NCBI RefSeq assembly: GCF_032931615.1
Contig: NZ_CP136759.1
Location: forward strand, 186,001 to 250,000
Source: Palleronia sp. LCG004
Lineage (GTDB): Bacteria; Pseudomonadota; Alphaproteobacteria; Rhodobacterales; Rhodobacteraceae
Length of the DNA: 64,000 bases
Reading direction: 5' to 3'
Every line of letters begins with the position of its first letter. Within the stretch, counting starts at the first letter, position 1. Positions 1-9,549 of this stretch are shown piece by piece. The notes beneath the pieces were generated by a model. The model made no database searches. It saw only the letters and a program-made list of their open reading frames with translations, and was not told the DNA's origin. Position numbers and translations under genes: made by a program.

Positions 1-83
1 TACCCGTCGGCGCGCCGCCCCGTGACATGCAGGGCAAGGTTGATCTTGGCGCGGGCCCGCAGAGAAAGATCAGCCGCCGTCAT
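1..83 (-). CDS. ispE: 4-diphosphocytidyl-2-C-methyl-D-erythritol kinase, N-terminal fragment (runs off window)
   Basis: Only the first 27 codons are inside the window; the gene continues beyond base 1 on the minus strand. From the ATG at 83 the translation reaches AKINLALHV followed by TGRRADGY. The first is the GHMP-kinase N-terminal substrate motif of IspE, and the second matches the usual continuation. IspE phosphorylates CDP-methylerythritol in the non-mevalonate isoprenoid pathway in the cytosol. The start lies 14 bases inside the end of the upstream TPR gene, so the two are probably co-transcribed and translationally coupled. The identification rests on a short but distinctive stretch. 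Confidence 0.75.
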   Translation of the reverse strand, partial: MTAADLSLRARAKINLALHVTGRRADG

Positions 84-1761
84 TGACGATCAGCGGTGTG
101 CCCTCTTCCTCGTCGATGACGCGATCGAGGCCGATCTCGAGCTTGCGGCGAATGCGGTCCGGTTCGACCTCGTCGTTTTGGTCGTTGTCGACGAAGCTGA
201 GCGCACGCTGCCACTGAAACCGTGCCTCCAGCTTGCGGCCGACCATCCAGTACACATCGCCCAGATGATCGTTCACCACCGGATCGACGGGCATGAGCTC
301 GACCGCGCGTTCCATCGGCTCGACGGCTTCGTCGAAACGGCCGAGGCGGTAGAGCCCCCAGCCGAGACTGTCGACGATGAAGCCTGAATCGGGGCGGGCG
401 GCGACGGCACGCTCGATCAGTGAAAGCGCTTCGTCATAATCCTCTCCGCGTTCAAGCATGGAATAGCCGAGATAGTTCAGCACGATGGGGCTGTCGGGGT
501 TGACCTCGAGCGCGGCACGGAAATCCGCTTCCGCCTCGGACCATTCGTCCAGCCGCTCGTAGGTCACGGCGCGGGAGAAAAGGGCGATCCAGCGCGACGG
601 ATCGTCATCGCCGAACGCTTCGAGAGCGTCGGTATAGACCGCATTCGCCTCTTCCGTCCGGTCGTCCTCGCGCAGCGCGTCCGCGAGCGCCATCAGGATC
701 GGCGCACGGCTCGGATGGCTTTCCGAAAGTGCGCGCAGGGTGTCGATCGCCTCGTCCAGTCGGTCGGACCGGATCATGATTTCCGCACGGCCGATCTCGG
801 CGGCAGCGAAGGCCGGATCGTCCTCGGGAATGCCTTCCGAGGCCTCGATGGCGAGCTCGTACTGTCCCAGCTCGTCGAGAAGGGCTGAATTGAGTAGGAT
901 CGCCTCGACATGGTCTGGCCGAAGATAGGTCACGGTCCGCCCGTAGAGCAGGGTGAAGGCCGGAGACGCCTCTGACACCAAGATGTTGCCGATATCGAAC
1001 GCGGTCTCGGCCATGCCTTCCACGGCATCGCGGGCGATCGTGTAGTCGATCGTCTCGCCGGCTTGCAGGCGATCCCGCAATGCACTCAGCGGCTCGTCGA
1101 GGGTGCCGTTGCCGAATGCTTCCTCGATCGTGGCGATGGCCTCGTCCGGCCGGCCGAGCTGACTGAGGATCTGTGCATGTGCGACGGTTCCGCGCCTCGT
1201 GAGAGACAACGCGCCGTCCGCGAGAAGCGCCTCGGCGTCTTCGAACCGCTCGAGCGACGCAAGGGCGAGCGCCTTGTGATAGCGACCGAAGGCCGCGAGG
1301 CCCTGTTGACCGGCAACGGCGTCGAAGGCGGCAAGCGCCGCGTCGGTCTGCCCGTCGCCCAGAAGCGTCCAGGCACGTGCGAGCCCGTCGAAGAGCGATC
1401 CGACGCTGAGACCGGCTTCCATGTCCTCGAGCGTGCGTGACCATTCACCCTCGCGCGTCTGCTGGGCGAGGGTGGCCAGGTTGGCGAGCTGCGAGGTTCC
1501 TCCGGCCTGTGTCAGGCGGCTCGCGATCGCCGCGGCCTCGTCGATCTCGCCAAGCGAGATATGCGAGGCGGCAAGCTGTTCGAGGATCGCGTAATCGTTC
1601 GGATCGCCGGCAAGGGCCTGCGCGAGATAGCGTGACGCCTCGCGGTAATCGTTCGTCGTCTGCGCCTGGCGGCCGGCGAGATAGGCCCCGGGATTGACTT
1701 CCGCCGTGGCGGTCTGGGCCATGAGGCCGAGTGCTGTGGCCAGGAGAAGCGGACGGAACAT
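70..1761 (-). CDS. Tetratricopeptide-repeat protein, exported
   Basis: A 563-residue protein with an N-terminal signal peptide of about 20 residues (MFRPLLLATALGLM, cleavage after ATA). The rest is almost wholly helical with repeated TPR-like motifs. The clearest are in the C-terminal third, where phrases such as LNYLGYSMLERGEDYDEAL and VDSLGWGLYRLGRFDEA occur. TPR proteins scaffold protein-protein contacts; the partner is not deducible here. The frame is open further upstream, but this ATG has an AAGGG Shine-Dalgarno sequence and begins a proper signal peptide. The gene sits between ETF-QO and ispE on the same strand and overlaps ispE by 14 bases. Confidence 0.85.
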   Translation of the reverse strand: MFRPLLLATALGLMAQTATAEVNPGAYLAGRQAQTTNDYREASRYLAQALAGDPNDYAILEQLAASHISLGEIDEAAAIASRLTQAGGTSQLANLATLAQQTREGEWSRTLEDMEAGLSVGSLFDGLARAWTLLGDGQTDAALAAFDAVAGQQGLAAFGRYHKALALASLERFEDAEALLADGALSLTRRGTVAHAQILSQLGRPDEAIATIEEAFGNGTLDEPLSALRDRLQAGETIDYTIARDAVEGMAETAFDIGNILVSEASPAFTLLYGRTVTYLRPDHVEAILLNSALLDELGQYELAIEASEGIPEDDPAFAAAEIGRAEIMIRSDRLDEAIDTLRALSESHPSRAPILMALADALREDDRTEEANAVYTDALEAFGDDDPSRWIALFSRAVTYERLDEWSEAEADFRAALEVNPDSPIVLNYLGYSMLERGEDYDEALSLIERAVAARPDSGFIVDSLGWGLYRLGRFDEAVEPMERAVELMPVDPVVNDHLGDVYWMVGRKLEARFQWQRALSFVDNDQNDEVEPDRIRRKLEIGLDRVIDEEEGTPLIVNDGG

Positions 1762-1862
1762 GACGACCCTTTCGCGTTTGCGGTCGCCGTGGACCCTAGC
1801 GACCGGCGCATCGCGATACAATGAAGCCTCGCGCAGAATTGCCCGGGCCGCGAGCGTTGCGA

Positions 1863-3515
1863 CTACATGTTGGGATAGTTCGGGCCGTCGCCGCCTTGGG
1901 GCACCGTCCAGACGATGTTCTGCTGCGGATCCTTGATATCGCAGGTCTTGCAGTGAACGCAGTTCTGGAAGTTGATGACGAAGCGATCCTCGCCTGTCTT
2001 CTCGTCCTTGACGAATTCGTAGACGCCTGCCGGGCAATAGCGCTGAGACAGGCCCGCATATTTCGGCAGGTTCACCTTGACCGGTACCTCGGCATCCCTC
2101 AGCCGCAGGTGACAGGGCTGGTCCTCGGCGTGGTTGGTGTTGGAAAAGCTCACATTGGTCAGCCGGTCGAAGCTCAGCTTGCCGTCCGGCTTGGGATAGT
2201 CGATGGGCGAATGGTCTGCGGCGGCCTCGGTCGCCTGCGCGTCGGTCTTTCCGTGCTTCTGCGTGCCGAAAAGCGAGAATCCGGCCGTGTTGCACCACAT
2301 GTCGAACCCGCCGAGCGCGACGCTCGCCTTCAGGCCGTATTTCGACCAGAGCGGCTTCACGTTCCGGACTTTCTTGAGGTCCTGGCCGATCGCGCCCTGT
2401 CGTACCTCCCGGTCGTAGCCTTCGAGGCTGTCGGAGGAGCGGCCGGCATCGAGGGCTTCATGCGCGGCCTCGGCCGCCGCGATCCCCGACAGCATGGCGT
2501 TGTGGTTGCCCTTGATCCGCGGCACGTTGACCATTCCCGCCGCACAGCCCAGCAGCACGCCGCCCGGAAAGGCGGTCTTGGGCAGCGATTGCCAGCCGCC
2601 TTCGCTGATCGCGCGCGCGCCATAGCTGATGCGTTTGCCGCCTTCGAGCAGTTCGGCGACCATCGGGTGATGCTTGAACTGCTGGAAGCTCAGATAGGGG
2701 TTCACATGCGGATTGGCGTATCCCAGGTGCACGACGAAGCCGACATAGACCTGATTGTTGTCGAGGTGATAGATGAACGACCCGCCGCCCGCATTGTCGC
2801 CGAGCGGCCATCCCATCGTATGGACGACCGATCCGGGCCGCGACTTGGCCGGGTCGATCTCCCAGAGCTCCTTCATGCCCAAACCGTATTTCTGCACATC
2901 CGCCTCGGCGGCGAGCGAGAACGCCTCGATCACCTGCTTCGAGAGGGACCCGCGCACGCCTTCGCCGAGAAAGACATACTTGCCGTGAAGCTCCATCCCC
3001 GGCTCGTAGGACGGGCCGGGCGTGCCGTCGGCGTTTCGACCGAACTCGCCCGCCACGACGCCCTTGACCGATCCGTCTTCGTGATGAACGAGTTCCGAGC
3101 AGGACATGCCCGGGAAGATCTCCACACCGAGCGCCTCGGCCTGCTCGGCAAGCCAACGGCAGACATTGCCCATCGAGACGATGTAGTTGCCGTGGTTGTT
3201 CATCAGCGGCGGCATGATCGCGTTCGGGATGGAGATCTTTCCGCTCTTGCCGAGGAAATGGAATGCATCCGACGTGACGGGCACGTCGAGCGGGGCACCC
3301 CGCTCCTTCCAGTCGGGCAGAAGCCGGTCGAGGCCCACAGGGTCGAGCACCGCGCCCGACAGGATATGCGCGCCGACCTCGGATCCCTTTTCGAGCACGA
3401 CGACTTCCCGATCGGGGTCGAGCTGCTTGAGGCGGATCGCGGCGCTGAGCCCGGCGGGACCCGCGCCGACGATGACGACGTCGTATTCCATCGCTTCGCG
3501 TGTGACATCGGACAT
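1863..3515 (-). CDS. etfD: Electron transfer flavoprotein-ubiquinone oxidoreductase
   Basis: This 550-residue protein passes electrons from reduced ETF (fatty-acid and amino-acid oxidation) to ubiquinone at the inner membrane. An FAD-binding GAGPAG lies at about residues 17-22. A cysteine set at about 494, 519, 522 and 525 near the C terminus (QNCVHCKTCD) is the 4Fe-4S ligand set of ETF-QO. The length equals that of family members. Two in-frame ATGs lie six bases apart. The second, at 3515, is preferred because GAAGGA sits at a proper distance from it, whereas it abuts the first (3521). The TPR gene follows 101 bases downstream on the same strand. Confidence 0.95.
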   Translation of the reverse strand: MSDVTREAMEYDVVIVGAGPAGLSAAIRLKQLDPDREVVVLEKGSEVGAHILSGAVLDPVGLDRLLPDWKERGAPLDVPVTSDAFHFLGKSGKISIPNAIMPPLMNNHGNYIVSMGNVCRWLAEQAEALGVEIFPGMSCSELVHHEDGSVKGVVAGEFGRNADGTPGPSYEPGMELHGKYVFLGEGVRGSLSKQVIEAFSLAAEADVQKYGLGMKELWEIDPAKSRPGSVVHTMGWPLGDNAGGGSFIYHLDNNQVYVGFVVHLGYANPHVNPYLSFQQFKHHPMVAELLEGGKRISYGARAISEGGWQSLPKTAFPGGVLLGCAAGMVNVPRIKGNHNAMLSGIAAAEAAHEALDAGRSSDSLEGYDREVRQGAIGQDLKKVRNVKPLWSKYGLKASVALGGFDMWCNTAGFSLFGTQKHGKTDAQATEAAADHSPIDYPKPDGKLSFDRLTNVSFSNTNHAEDQPCHLRLRDAEVPVKVNLPKYAGLSQRYCPAGVYEFVKDEKTGEDRFVINFQNCVHCKTCDIKDPQQNIVWTVPQGGDGPNYPNM

Positions 3516-3735
3516 CGGCATTCCTTCGTGTGGGGCATCGCATAAATCGAAGGAAAACCTAACTTCGGTCCGGGGCGATGGTCAATCGCGACCCGGCGTA
3601 GGGCTCGCCGGAACTCCGGCGGGGGATCGAGGGTTGGCCCGGGATCGGCTATGACGGGCTTCGCTTGACTTTTGCGGATGCGCTTGCGTTAACCGGCCAG
3701 TGTTTTCGTCCTCCTCGACATGAAGAACGACCAAT

Positions 3736-4206
3736 ATGGAAAAGATCGCCCTTACCCGCGCGGGACAGACAGACCTCAACGCGGAGCTCAAGCAGCTCAA
3801 ATCGGTGGAACGCCCGGAGATCATCCGTGCGATTGCCGAGGCGCGAGAGCATGGCGATCTGAGCGAGAACGCGGAATATCACTCGGCGAAGGAGAAGCAG
3901 TCCTTCATCGAAGGTCGCATCAAGGAAATCGAGGGGATCCTGTCTCGTGCCGACGTGATCGACACTTCGCGCATGTCGGGATCGATCAAGTTCGGCGCAC
4001 ATGTCACGTTGGTCGACGAGGATACCGAAGAAGAAAAGACGTATCAGATCGTGGGCGAGCCCGAAGCCAATCTCGAGGCGGGCAAGCTCAACATCAAATC
4101 GCCGCTCGCGCGCGCGCTGATCGGCAAGGACGAAGGTGACAGCGTCGAGGTCCGAACCCCCGGCGGCGAGAAATCGTACGAGATCCTGAGCGTCGAATAC
4201 CGCTGA
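3736..4206 (+). CDS. greA: Transcription elongation factor GreA
   Basis: A 156-residue protein of normal GreA length. The N-terminal antiparallel coiled coil (about 1-75) carries the acidic tip motif [15 protein letters not shown], which enters the RNA polymerase secondary channel and stimulates cleavage of backtracked transcripts. The C-terminal half is the FKBP-like domain (LIGKDEGD, then a PGG turn and YEILSVEYR). No strong Shine-Dalgarno sequence precedes the ATG. The gene is transcribed divergently from ETF-QO across a roughly 220-base spacer that should hold both promoters. The next gene starts 36 bases downstream. Confidence 0.96.
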   Translation: MEKIALTRAGQTDLNAELKQLKSVERPEIIRAIAEAREHGDLSENAEYHSAKEKQSFIEGRIKEIEGILSRADVIDTSRMSGSIKFGAHVTLVDEDTEEEKTYQIVGEPEANLEAGKLNIKSPLARALIGKDEGDSVEVRTPGGEKSYEILSVEYR

Positions 4207-4242
4207 TCCCAAGCGCGGTCTGCGCTTACCCGAAAGGTTCCG

Positions 4243-5220
4243 ATGGCGGACGATATCCTTTCCTACCTGAGCCGTTTGCGGCCGAGCCTGCGCGTGGCGC
4301 TGGCACTGTCGTTCGGCTGGCTGCTGCTCGTGGCGATCTTCATGCTGTTTGCAGGTGGTGCGGCGGCGTCGATCCTGCCCGTGATCATGATCTTGCTGAG
4401 CATCGTCGGACCGATCGCGATCGTGGCGAGCGGCGCTCTCGGCGTCGCACTGATGGAGCAGAACGCCGAGATCGAGGATCTGCGGCACGAACTTTCTCAT
4501 CGGGAGCGCGCACAGCCACCGCGTGGCGGTGCGGCACCCGACGCCGCGCTGAAGAGGGTGAGCCAGCAGCTCGGGGAGGTGACCGATCGTCTGGCCGAGC
4601 TCGAGACGTGGCTCGCGCAGCGCGCTCCGGCGATCGAGCGTGCCGACGAGATCCTGAACGCCCCACCGGCGCAGGCCCCCATGGCCGAACCTGCCGAGGA
4701 CGAGGGGCCGGGCCTCGACCTCGATCCGCATCCGGGTCCGGCCGATCCGCCGCTGTCGCTCGACGCGCTGACCCGCGCGCTGCAATTTCCGGCAGATACC
4801 GAGGATGGCGAAGGGTTCGATGCGTTGCGGCGCGCCTTGCGCGACAGGCGTGCCGCCCAGATCGTGATTGCCGCGCAGGATGTCCTGACATTGCTGAGCC
4901 AGGACGGCCTCTACATGGACGACCTGAAGGCCGAGCCCGCGCCGATGACGCTTTGGCGGCGGTTCGCCGACGGCGAGCGGGGGCCCGAGGTCGCACCGCT
5001 CGGCGGCATTCGGGACGAGGAGGCGCTCGATCGGTGCCGGTCGCGGATGCGTCAGGACACGATCTATCGCGATGCTGTGCATCATTTCCTGCGGCTCTTC
5101 GATCATCGGCTTGCCGAAATCGCGCCCCAGGCCTCGGACGCGGAACTTGCCGCATGGGTCGAGACACGTTCGGCCCGTGCCTTCATGTTGCTCGGACGAG
5201 CCTCCGGCATCTTTTCCTGA
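4243..5220 (+). CDS. Conserved membrane protein of unknown function
   Basis: A 325-residue protein that I do not recognise as a named family. Residues about 18-38 and 42-66 form two hydrophobic helices (RVALALSFGWLLLVAIFML, then a Leu/Ile-rich segment ending in GALGVAL). A short coiled coil follows (about 70-130; EIEDLRHELSHRE, LAELETWLAQR), then an acidic Pro-rich linker and a helical C-terminal domain from about 165. The architecture suggests an inner-membrane anchor with a cytoplasmic domain. It lies 36 bases after greA on the same strand and converges on the TIGR02302 gene with 15 bases between stops. Base composition matches its neighbours. Confidence 0.75.
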   Translation: MADDILSYLSRLRPSLRVALALSFGWLLLVAIFMLFAGGAAASILPVIMILLSIVGPIAIVASGALGVALMEQNAEIEDLRHELSHRERAQPPRGGAAPDAALKRVSQQLGEVTDRLAELETWLAQRAPAIERADEILNAPPAQAPMAEPAEDEGPGLDLDPHPGPADPPLSLDALTRALQFPADTEDGEGFDALRRALRDRRAAQIVIAAQDVLTLLSQDGLYMDDLKAEPAPMTLWRRFADGERGPEVAPLGGIRDEEALDRCRSRMRQDTIYRDAVHHFLRLFDHRLAEIAPQASDAELAAWVETRSARAFMLLGRASGIFS

Positions 5221-5235
5221 GCCGAGAGACTTCGT

Positions 5236-7821
5236 TCAGAACCGGTCGAGCAGGCGCCGCAGATAGTCGCGCTCGGCCTCCGGTCGGGCCTGCTCACCCG
5301 ATCGGCGGCGGATTTCGTCGAGCAGTTCCTCGGCGCGGCGGTAGATGTCTTCCTGATTCAGAAGCTCCTCTTCGGAACCCATGCTGCCGGTCCGTCCGGC
5401 CTCGCGGCCCAGCGGATCGCGCGCACGTCCTTGAGGGTCGCCCTCGGCGGTCGACATGCCCTGTCCCGGCTGTCCCTGTTCCTCGGCCATCGCCTCCCCA
5501 AGGGATCGCATCCCCTCGCGCAGCGCTTCCATCGCGTCCGACTGGTCGTCGAGCGCGCCGGCATAATCGTCGTTCCGAAGACTTTCCTCGGCCCCGTCCA
5601 TGGCGCGACCAGCTCGATCGAGCGCCTCTCGCGCGGCTTCTCCGGCTTCGGACCCGGCACCGGGGAGGTTGCCCCGTTGGCGGTCGAGTTCGTCACGAAG
5701 CGCCTGTTGACGATCGGCGAGATCCCCTGGGCCGTTAGGCTGGTCGCCCTGTCCCGCGCCGGTCCCCCCCTGCTGGTCGCCTCCCGGTTGCTGTCCGGGT
5801 CGTTGGCCCTGCTCGCCACCTTGTTGCTGTCCGCCGGGTTGTTGTCCCGGCTGCTGGCCTTGCTGACCTCCAGGTTGCTGACCGAACCGTTCCTGCAGGT
5901 CGCGGAAGGCTTCGTCGCTTAGATTCTGCTGGTCGCGAAGAGTCTGCTGGAGGTTCTGCATCGCCTGTTCGCCAGGGCCGGGCTGACCCTGCCCGCCCTG
6001 GCCCTGAGTGACCTGCATGTTCTCCATCATGCGATTGAGCTGTTCGAGAAGCGCCTGTGCCTCGGCCATCCGGCCCTGCTCCATCAACTCCTGGATCTGG
6101 TCCATCATTTCCTGCAGTTGATTGCCGGTGATCTCCTGCCCCTGCTGATCTTCGGCCTGCTGCTGGTCCTGACCCTCGTTCTGTTCGGCGAGCTGACGGA
6201 TATAATCGTTCATCGCCTCGCTGAGCTCCTGCATGAGCTCGGCGATCTCTGCCTCGTCGGCGCCGTTTTCCATTGCCTCGGACAGCCGCTCCTGCGCGCG
6301 GCGCAGCCGGTCAAGCGCGTCGGCGAGGTCGCCGTACTCAAGCTCGTTCGCGATATCCCAGAGGGCCGCTGCGATCTCGTTCTGACGCTCGGGCGACAAT
6401 GACCCGTCCGCGATTTCCGCCTCGAGTCGCCGGATCGCCACTCGAAGCTTGAGATAGAGGGATTCCGACGGGAAGGCATCGTCAGGCTCGTAGGACACGG
6501 CGCGCAGAACCTGCGCCACGCGCGTCGCGTTCTCGCGCGCCCAGAGGAGGTCGCGCCGTTGCTCGACGATCGCCTGGGCCATCGGGTCGAAGAAGCGCAA
6601 CCCGAGAAGCGTCTGGGACTGCGTGCCGGACGCGCCCTCCTGACCGAGCTCGTCCGTCACGTGATAGGTGATCCGCACCGGCAGGTTGGCCCAAGGATGC
6701 TCGCTGAAATTCTCGACGAGCGTTCCGGTGAAGTCCGAACGATCGCCGCTGATCGGCAGCGGCAGATCGACGGCCAGCGGCTCGCGTGGATCGGGTTCGG
6801 TCGCGAGGCCCCAAGTGCGATCGACCGCATCCAGATCCAGCGAAATCTCGACGCTGCCGGCAGTCACGCCATAATCGTCGGACGCGGCATATGGCTGGCG
6901 GAATTGTCCGTTCTCGGCGCGTTCGGCATCGCCGGTGACACGAATGGCGGGCGGCGCATCGGGCAGCAGGGCGATCTCGAAGCGACGTCCGCCGGGTCCG
7001 TCGATCGCGATCTCGCCCTCTTGGGCGATGCGGAAGTTGCGCAGCGGGGCGTCCGCATCCTCTTCCCCGCCGATCTGGGCGGAGACGGTTTCCGACACGT
7101 CGAGATCGCCGGGCTGGCCGTAGAGACGGATGGTGACGTTCGCTCCCTCGGAAAGCTCGATGCCGTCTGACGGCAGATCGGCGAGGTAGAGAGATGGCAG
7201 GCCGGTATAGGCTGGCGGTTCGATCCAGCCTTCCCATGAGGGGCCCTGCGCCGCGGCCTGTCCGCCACCCGGTCCCATTTCGACGACCGATCCCACGCGC
7301 AGGATGGATCCGAAGAGAACGGCGACCGCAAAGGCCAGTACCGCCACGTATCTGAGCGCGAACGGATCGCGCGCGGCCACGCGCAGATCCGGCCGAACGG
7401 CGCGTGCGGACCGAATCCGCTCGGCCATACGCGCGACATGCGCGTCCCATAAGGCCCGGGACTGGCTGTCGGCCGAACCTACGACCTGCGCATCCGTGAG
7501 GGCGGTGATCGGACGCCCCTTCAACGATTCGTCGAGCCGGACGAGCGCATCGGCCTCGGACGGCCAGCGGAAGCGGCGGCTGCCGTGGATCAGCGCCCAG
7601 AGCCCGGCGAGCCCGAGGGACACCGCAATGATCCAGAAGATTTCGAGAGGCGCGGCCTCGTGCAGGCCCAGCATCAACGATGCGAGTGCGACGAGCCCCA
7701 ATGTCCAGAGCGGCCAGAAGGCGTGCGTTCCCCGCTCCGCCGCCATGCCGGCACGCGTGAGGAAAAGCGGTCGGCGCAATCCGCGCCGGGCAGTTTCAGG
7801 CAATCGGGTCGTCGGGGGCAT
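5236..7821 (-). CDS. TIGR02302/DUF4175 family membrane protein
   Basis: An 861-residue protein matching the alphaproteobacterial TIGR02302 family. Hydrophobic helices near residues 35-55, 60-80 and 150-172 anchor it. A beta-rich region follows (about 180-430), then a long helical region and a Gln/Gly/Pro-rich stretch (about residues 545-705) containing repeated QQPGGQQ-like units. The C terminus is hydrophilic and charged, ending in RRLLDRF. The function is not established. Its position just after lysA (60 bases) is one I recall as common in Rhodobacteraceae. The low-complexity stretch is encoded in the normal base composition, so it looks native rather than acquired. Confidence 0.85.
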   Translation of the reverse strand: MPPTTRLPETARRGLRRPLFLTRAGMAAERGTHAFWPLWTLGLVALASLMLGLHEAAPLEIFWIIAVSLGLAGLWALIHGSRRFRWPSEADALVRLDESLKGRPITALTDAQVVGSADSQSRALWDAHVARMAERIRSARAVRPDLRVAARDPFALRYVAVLAFAVAVLFGSILRVGSVVEMGPGGGQAAAQGPSWEGWIEPPAYTGLPSLYLADLPSDGIELSEGANVTIRLYGQPGDLDVSETVSAQIGGEEDADAPLRNFRIAQEGEIAIDGPGGRRFEIALLPDAPPAIRVTGDAERAENGQFRQPYAASDDYGVTAGSVEISLDLDAVDRTWGLATEPDPREPLAVDLPLPISGDRSDFTGTLVENFSEHPWANLPVRITYHVTDELGQEGASGTQSQTLLGLRFFDPMAQAIVEQRRDLLWARENATRVAQVLRAVSYEPDDAFPSESLYLKLRVAIRRLEAEIADGSLSPERQNEIAAALWDIANELEYGDLADALDRLRRAQERLSEAMENGADEAEIAELMQELSEAMNDYIRQLAEQNEGQDQQQAEDQQGQEITGNQLQEMMDQIQELMEQGRMAEAQALLEQLNRMMENMQVTQGQGGQGQPGPGEQAMQNLQQTLRDQQNLSDEAFRDLQERFGQQPGGQQGQQPGQQPGGQQQGGEQGQRPGQQPGGDQQGGTGAGQGDQPNGPGDLADRQQALRDELDRQRGNLPGAGSEAGEAAREALDRAGRAMDGAEESLRNDDYAGALDDQSDAMEALREGMRSLGEAMAEEQGQPGQGMSTAEGDPQGRARDPLGREAGRTGSMGSEEELLNQEDIYRRAEELLDEIRRRSGEQARPEAERDYLRRLLDRF

Positions 7822-7881
7822 GACACTCCGGCACTGGCGCGGCGGCCTCGAGGGGGGGGCCGTGCGCGGATCAGCCGGGCG

Positions 7882-9147
7882 TCACAGCCATGAAGGCACG
7901 ATATCGCGTTTGATCATCTCGTCAAATGTCGGACGTGCCCGGATGACGGAGCTTTGATCGTCCCGGACGAGGACCTCGGGCACCAGCGGGCGGGAATTGT
8001 ATTCGGACGCCATGACCGCCCCGTAGGCCCCCGCACTGCGGAACGCCACGAGATCGCCGGGCGCGAGCGGTGGCAGGTCGCGCGCCCGGGCGAAGGTGTC
8101 GCCGGATTCGCATACCGGCCCGACCACGTCGACCGGGGCATGGAGGGCCCCCGGCGCGGGTTCGACCAGCGGGACGATATCATGATGCGCGCCATACATC
8201 GCCGGACGCGCAAGGTCGTTCATCGCCGCGTCGAGTATGAGGAATGTACGATCCTCTCCCTCCTTTACATAAAGGACGCGCGAGACGAGGACGCCCGCAT
8301 TGCCGCTGATGAGGCGGCCCGGCTCGATCTCGATCTCGCAATCGAGATGGCCGAGCGTGCGGCGCACCATCGCGCCGTATTCGGCCGGCACGGGCGGGGC
8401 CTGATTGTCACGTGCGTAGGGGATGCCGAGTCCGCCACCAAGGTCCAGCCTGCGGATCGTGTGCCCGTCCCCGCGCAGAGCCTCGGTCAATTCGGCGATC
8501 TTGCCGTAGGCGGCCTCGAACGGCCCGAGAGAGGTAAGCTGGCTGCCGATATGCACGTCGATTCCGACTACTTCGATGCCCGGAAGGCTGGCAGCCTGCG
8601 CGTATATGTCGCGCGCGCGAGAGATCGGAACGCCGAACTTGTCTTCCTTGCGGCCGGTCGAGATCTTGTCGTGCGTTCCGGCGTCGATGTCCGGGTTGAC
8701 CCGCAGGGTGATGGGGGCTCTGAGCCCGAGCCCGGTGGCCACCTCGTCGAGGACGAGGAGTTCCGGCTCGGATTCGACGTTGAACTGGCGGATGCCGCCC
8801 GTGAGGGCTTGCGTCATCTCCTCGCGCGTCTTGCCTACGCCGGAGAAAACGATGCGGTCGCCCGGAATGCCGGCTGCACGCGCGCGGGCATATTCACCAC
8901 CGGACACCACGTCGACGCCCGCGCCGAGATCGCCGAGGAGCTTGAGCACCGCGACGTTCGACAATGCCTTCATCGCGAAGCAGACGAGATGGTCGAGCCC
9001 GTCGAGCGCTTCGTCGAAAAGGTGGAAATGACGGGTGAGCGTGGCGGTCGAATAGCAGTAGAACGGCGTTCCGACCTCGGCCGCGATATCGGCGAGGGGC
9101 ACGTCCTCTGCATGGAGATGGCCGTCGCGATAAAGGAAATGGTCCAT
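7882..9147 (-). CDS. lysA: Diaminopimelate decarboxylase
   Basis: A 421-residue PLP enzyme of the alanine-racemase/group IV decarboxylase fold, converting meso-diaminopimelate to lysine as the last step of lysine synthesis. The PLP lysine lies in FAMKALSN (about residue 59). HIGSQ, the Gly-rich phosphate-binding LDLGGGLGI and the partner-subunit catalytic cysteine in GPVCESGD are all present. The length equals the family norm. The gene lies between the rpsU terminator and the TIGR02302 gene, with which it may be co-transcribed. Confidence 0.96.
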   Translation of the reverse strand: MDHFLYRDGHLHAEDVPLADIAAEVGTPFYCYSTATLTRHFHLFDEALDGLDHLVCFAMKALSNVAVLKLLGDLGAGVDVVSGGEYARARAAGIPGDRIVFSGVGKTREEMTQALTGGIRQFNVESEPELLVLDEVATGLGLRAPITLRVNPDIDAGTHDKISTGRKEDKFGVPISRARDIYAQAASLPGIEVVGIDVHIGSQLTSLGPFEAAYGKIAELTEALRGDGHTIRRLDLGGGLGIPYARDNQAPPVPAEYGAMVRRTLGHLDCEIEIEPGRLISGNAGVLVSRVLYVKEGEDRTFLILDAAMNDLARPAMYGAHHDIVPLVEPAPGALHAPVDVVGPVCESGDTFARARDLPPLAPGDLVAFRSAGAYGAVMASEYNSRPLVPEVLVRDDQSSVIRARPTFDEMIKRDIVPSWL

Positions 9148-9283
9148 CCGGGATCCTTCGGATCGAGCTTTGCGGCCTGCGCCGCGCGCTTTGCGTTTGC
9201 GCCCGCCGGTGCGGCCGACATGGCTGCGGCGAAGCCTTCGAGGAACTGACGCAAGACGTTAGAAATGGGCTGAGCCGGTTTGG

Positions 9284-9310
9284 AAAAACCCCCGAACCTT
9301 CGTCCGGGGG
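9284..9310 (-). terminator. Rho-independent terminator of rpsU
   Basis: Read on the minus strand, a 9-bp stem (CCCCCGGAC pairing with GTTCGGGGG, with one G-U pair) closed by GAAG is followed directly by TTTTT. It sits 33 bases after the rpsU stop and before lysA, separating the two transcripts. Confidence 0.9.
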
Positions 9311-9342
9311 CCATCTGGCGTCTCAGGCGTCGAATGCAGCTC

Positions 9343-9549
9343 TCAAAGCATGCCTTCGCGCTGGGCCTTCTTCCGGGCGAGCTTGCGCTGCCGGCGGATG
9401 GCCTCGGCCTTTTCGCGCGCTTTCTTCTCCGAGGGCTTCTCGAAATGCTGCTTGAGCTTCATTTCGCGAAAGACACCCTCACGCTGGAGTTTCTTTTTCA
9501 GGGCGCGAAGCGCCTGATCGACATTGTTGTCGCGAACGCTAACCTGCAT
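9343..9549 (-). CDS. rpsU: 30S ribosomal protein S21
   Basis: A 68-residue, strongly basic protein that starts [20 protein letters not shown], the standard S21 N terminus, and ends in a lysine/arginine-rich tail. S21 belongs to the small subunit near the anti-Shine-Dalgarno region and aids initiation. The gene is monocistronic: a strong terminator follows, and a divergent gene (COQ9 family) lies upstream. The Shine-Dalgarno sequence (AAGGTGG) is about 10 bases from the ATG and is part of a small hairpin described separately. Confidence 0.97.
   Translation of the reverse strand: MQVSVRDNNVDQALRALKKKLQREGVFREMKLKQHFEKPSEKKAREKAEAIRRQRKLARKKAQREGML

Noticed and set aside
1821..3545. A 574-residue plus-strand open frame opposite ETF-QO
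   Set aside because: The opposite strand carries a complete, recognisable enzyme; the frame has no family features or ribosome-binding site.
9148..9250. A possible small gene just upstream of lysA on the minus strand (MRQFLEG-like reading)
   Set aside because: The frame continues into lysA in a different phase and shows no signal peptide with lipobox or conserved start.
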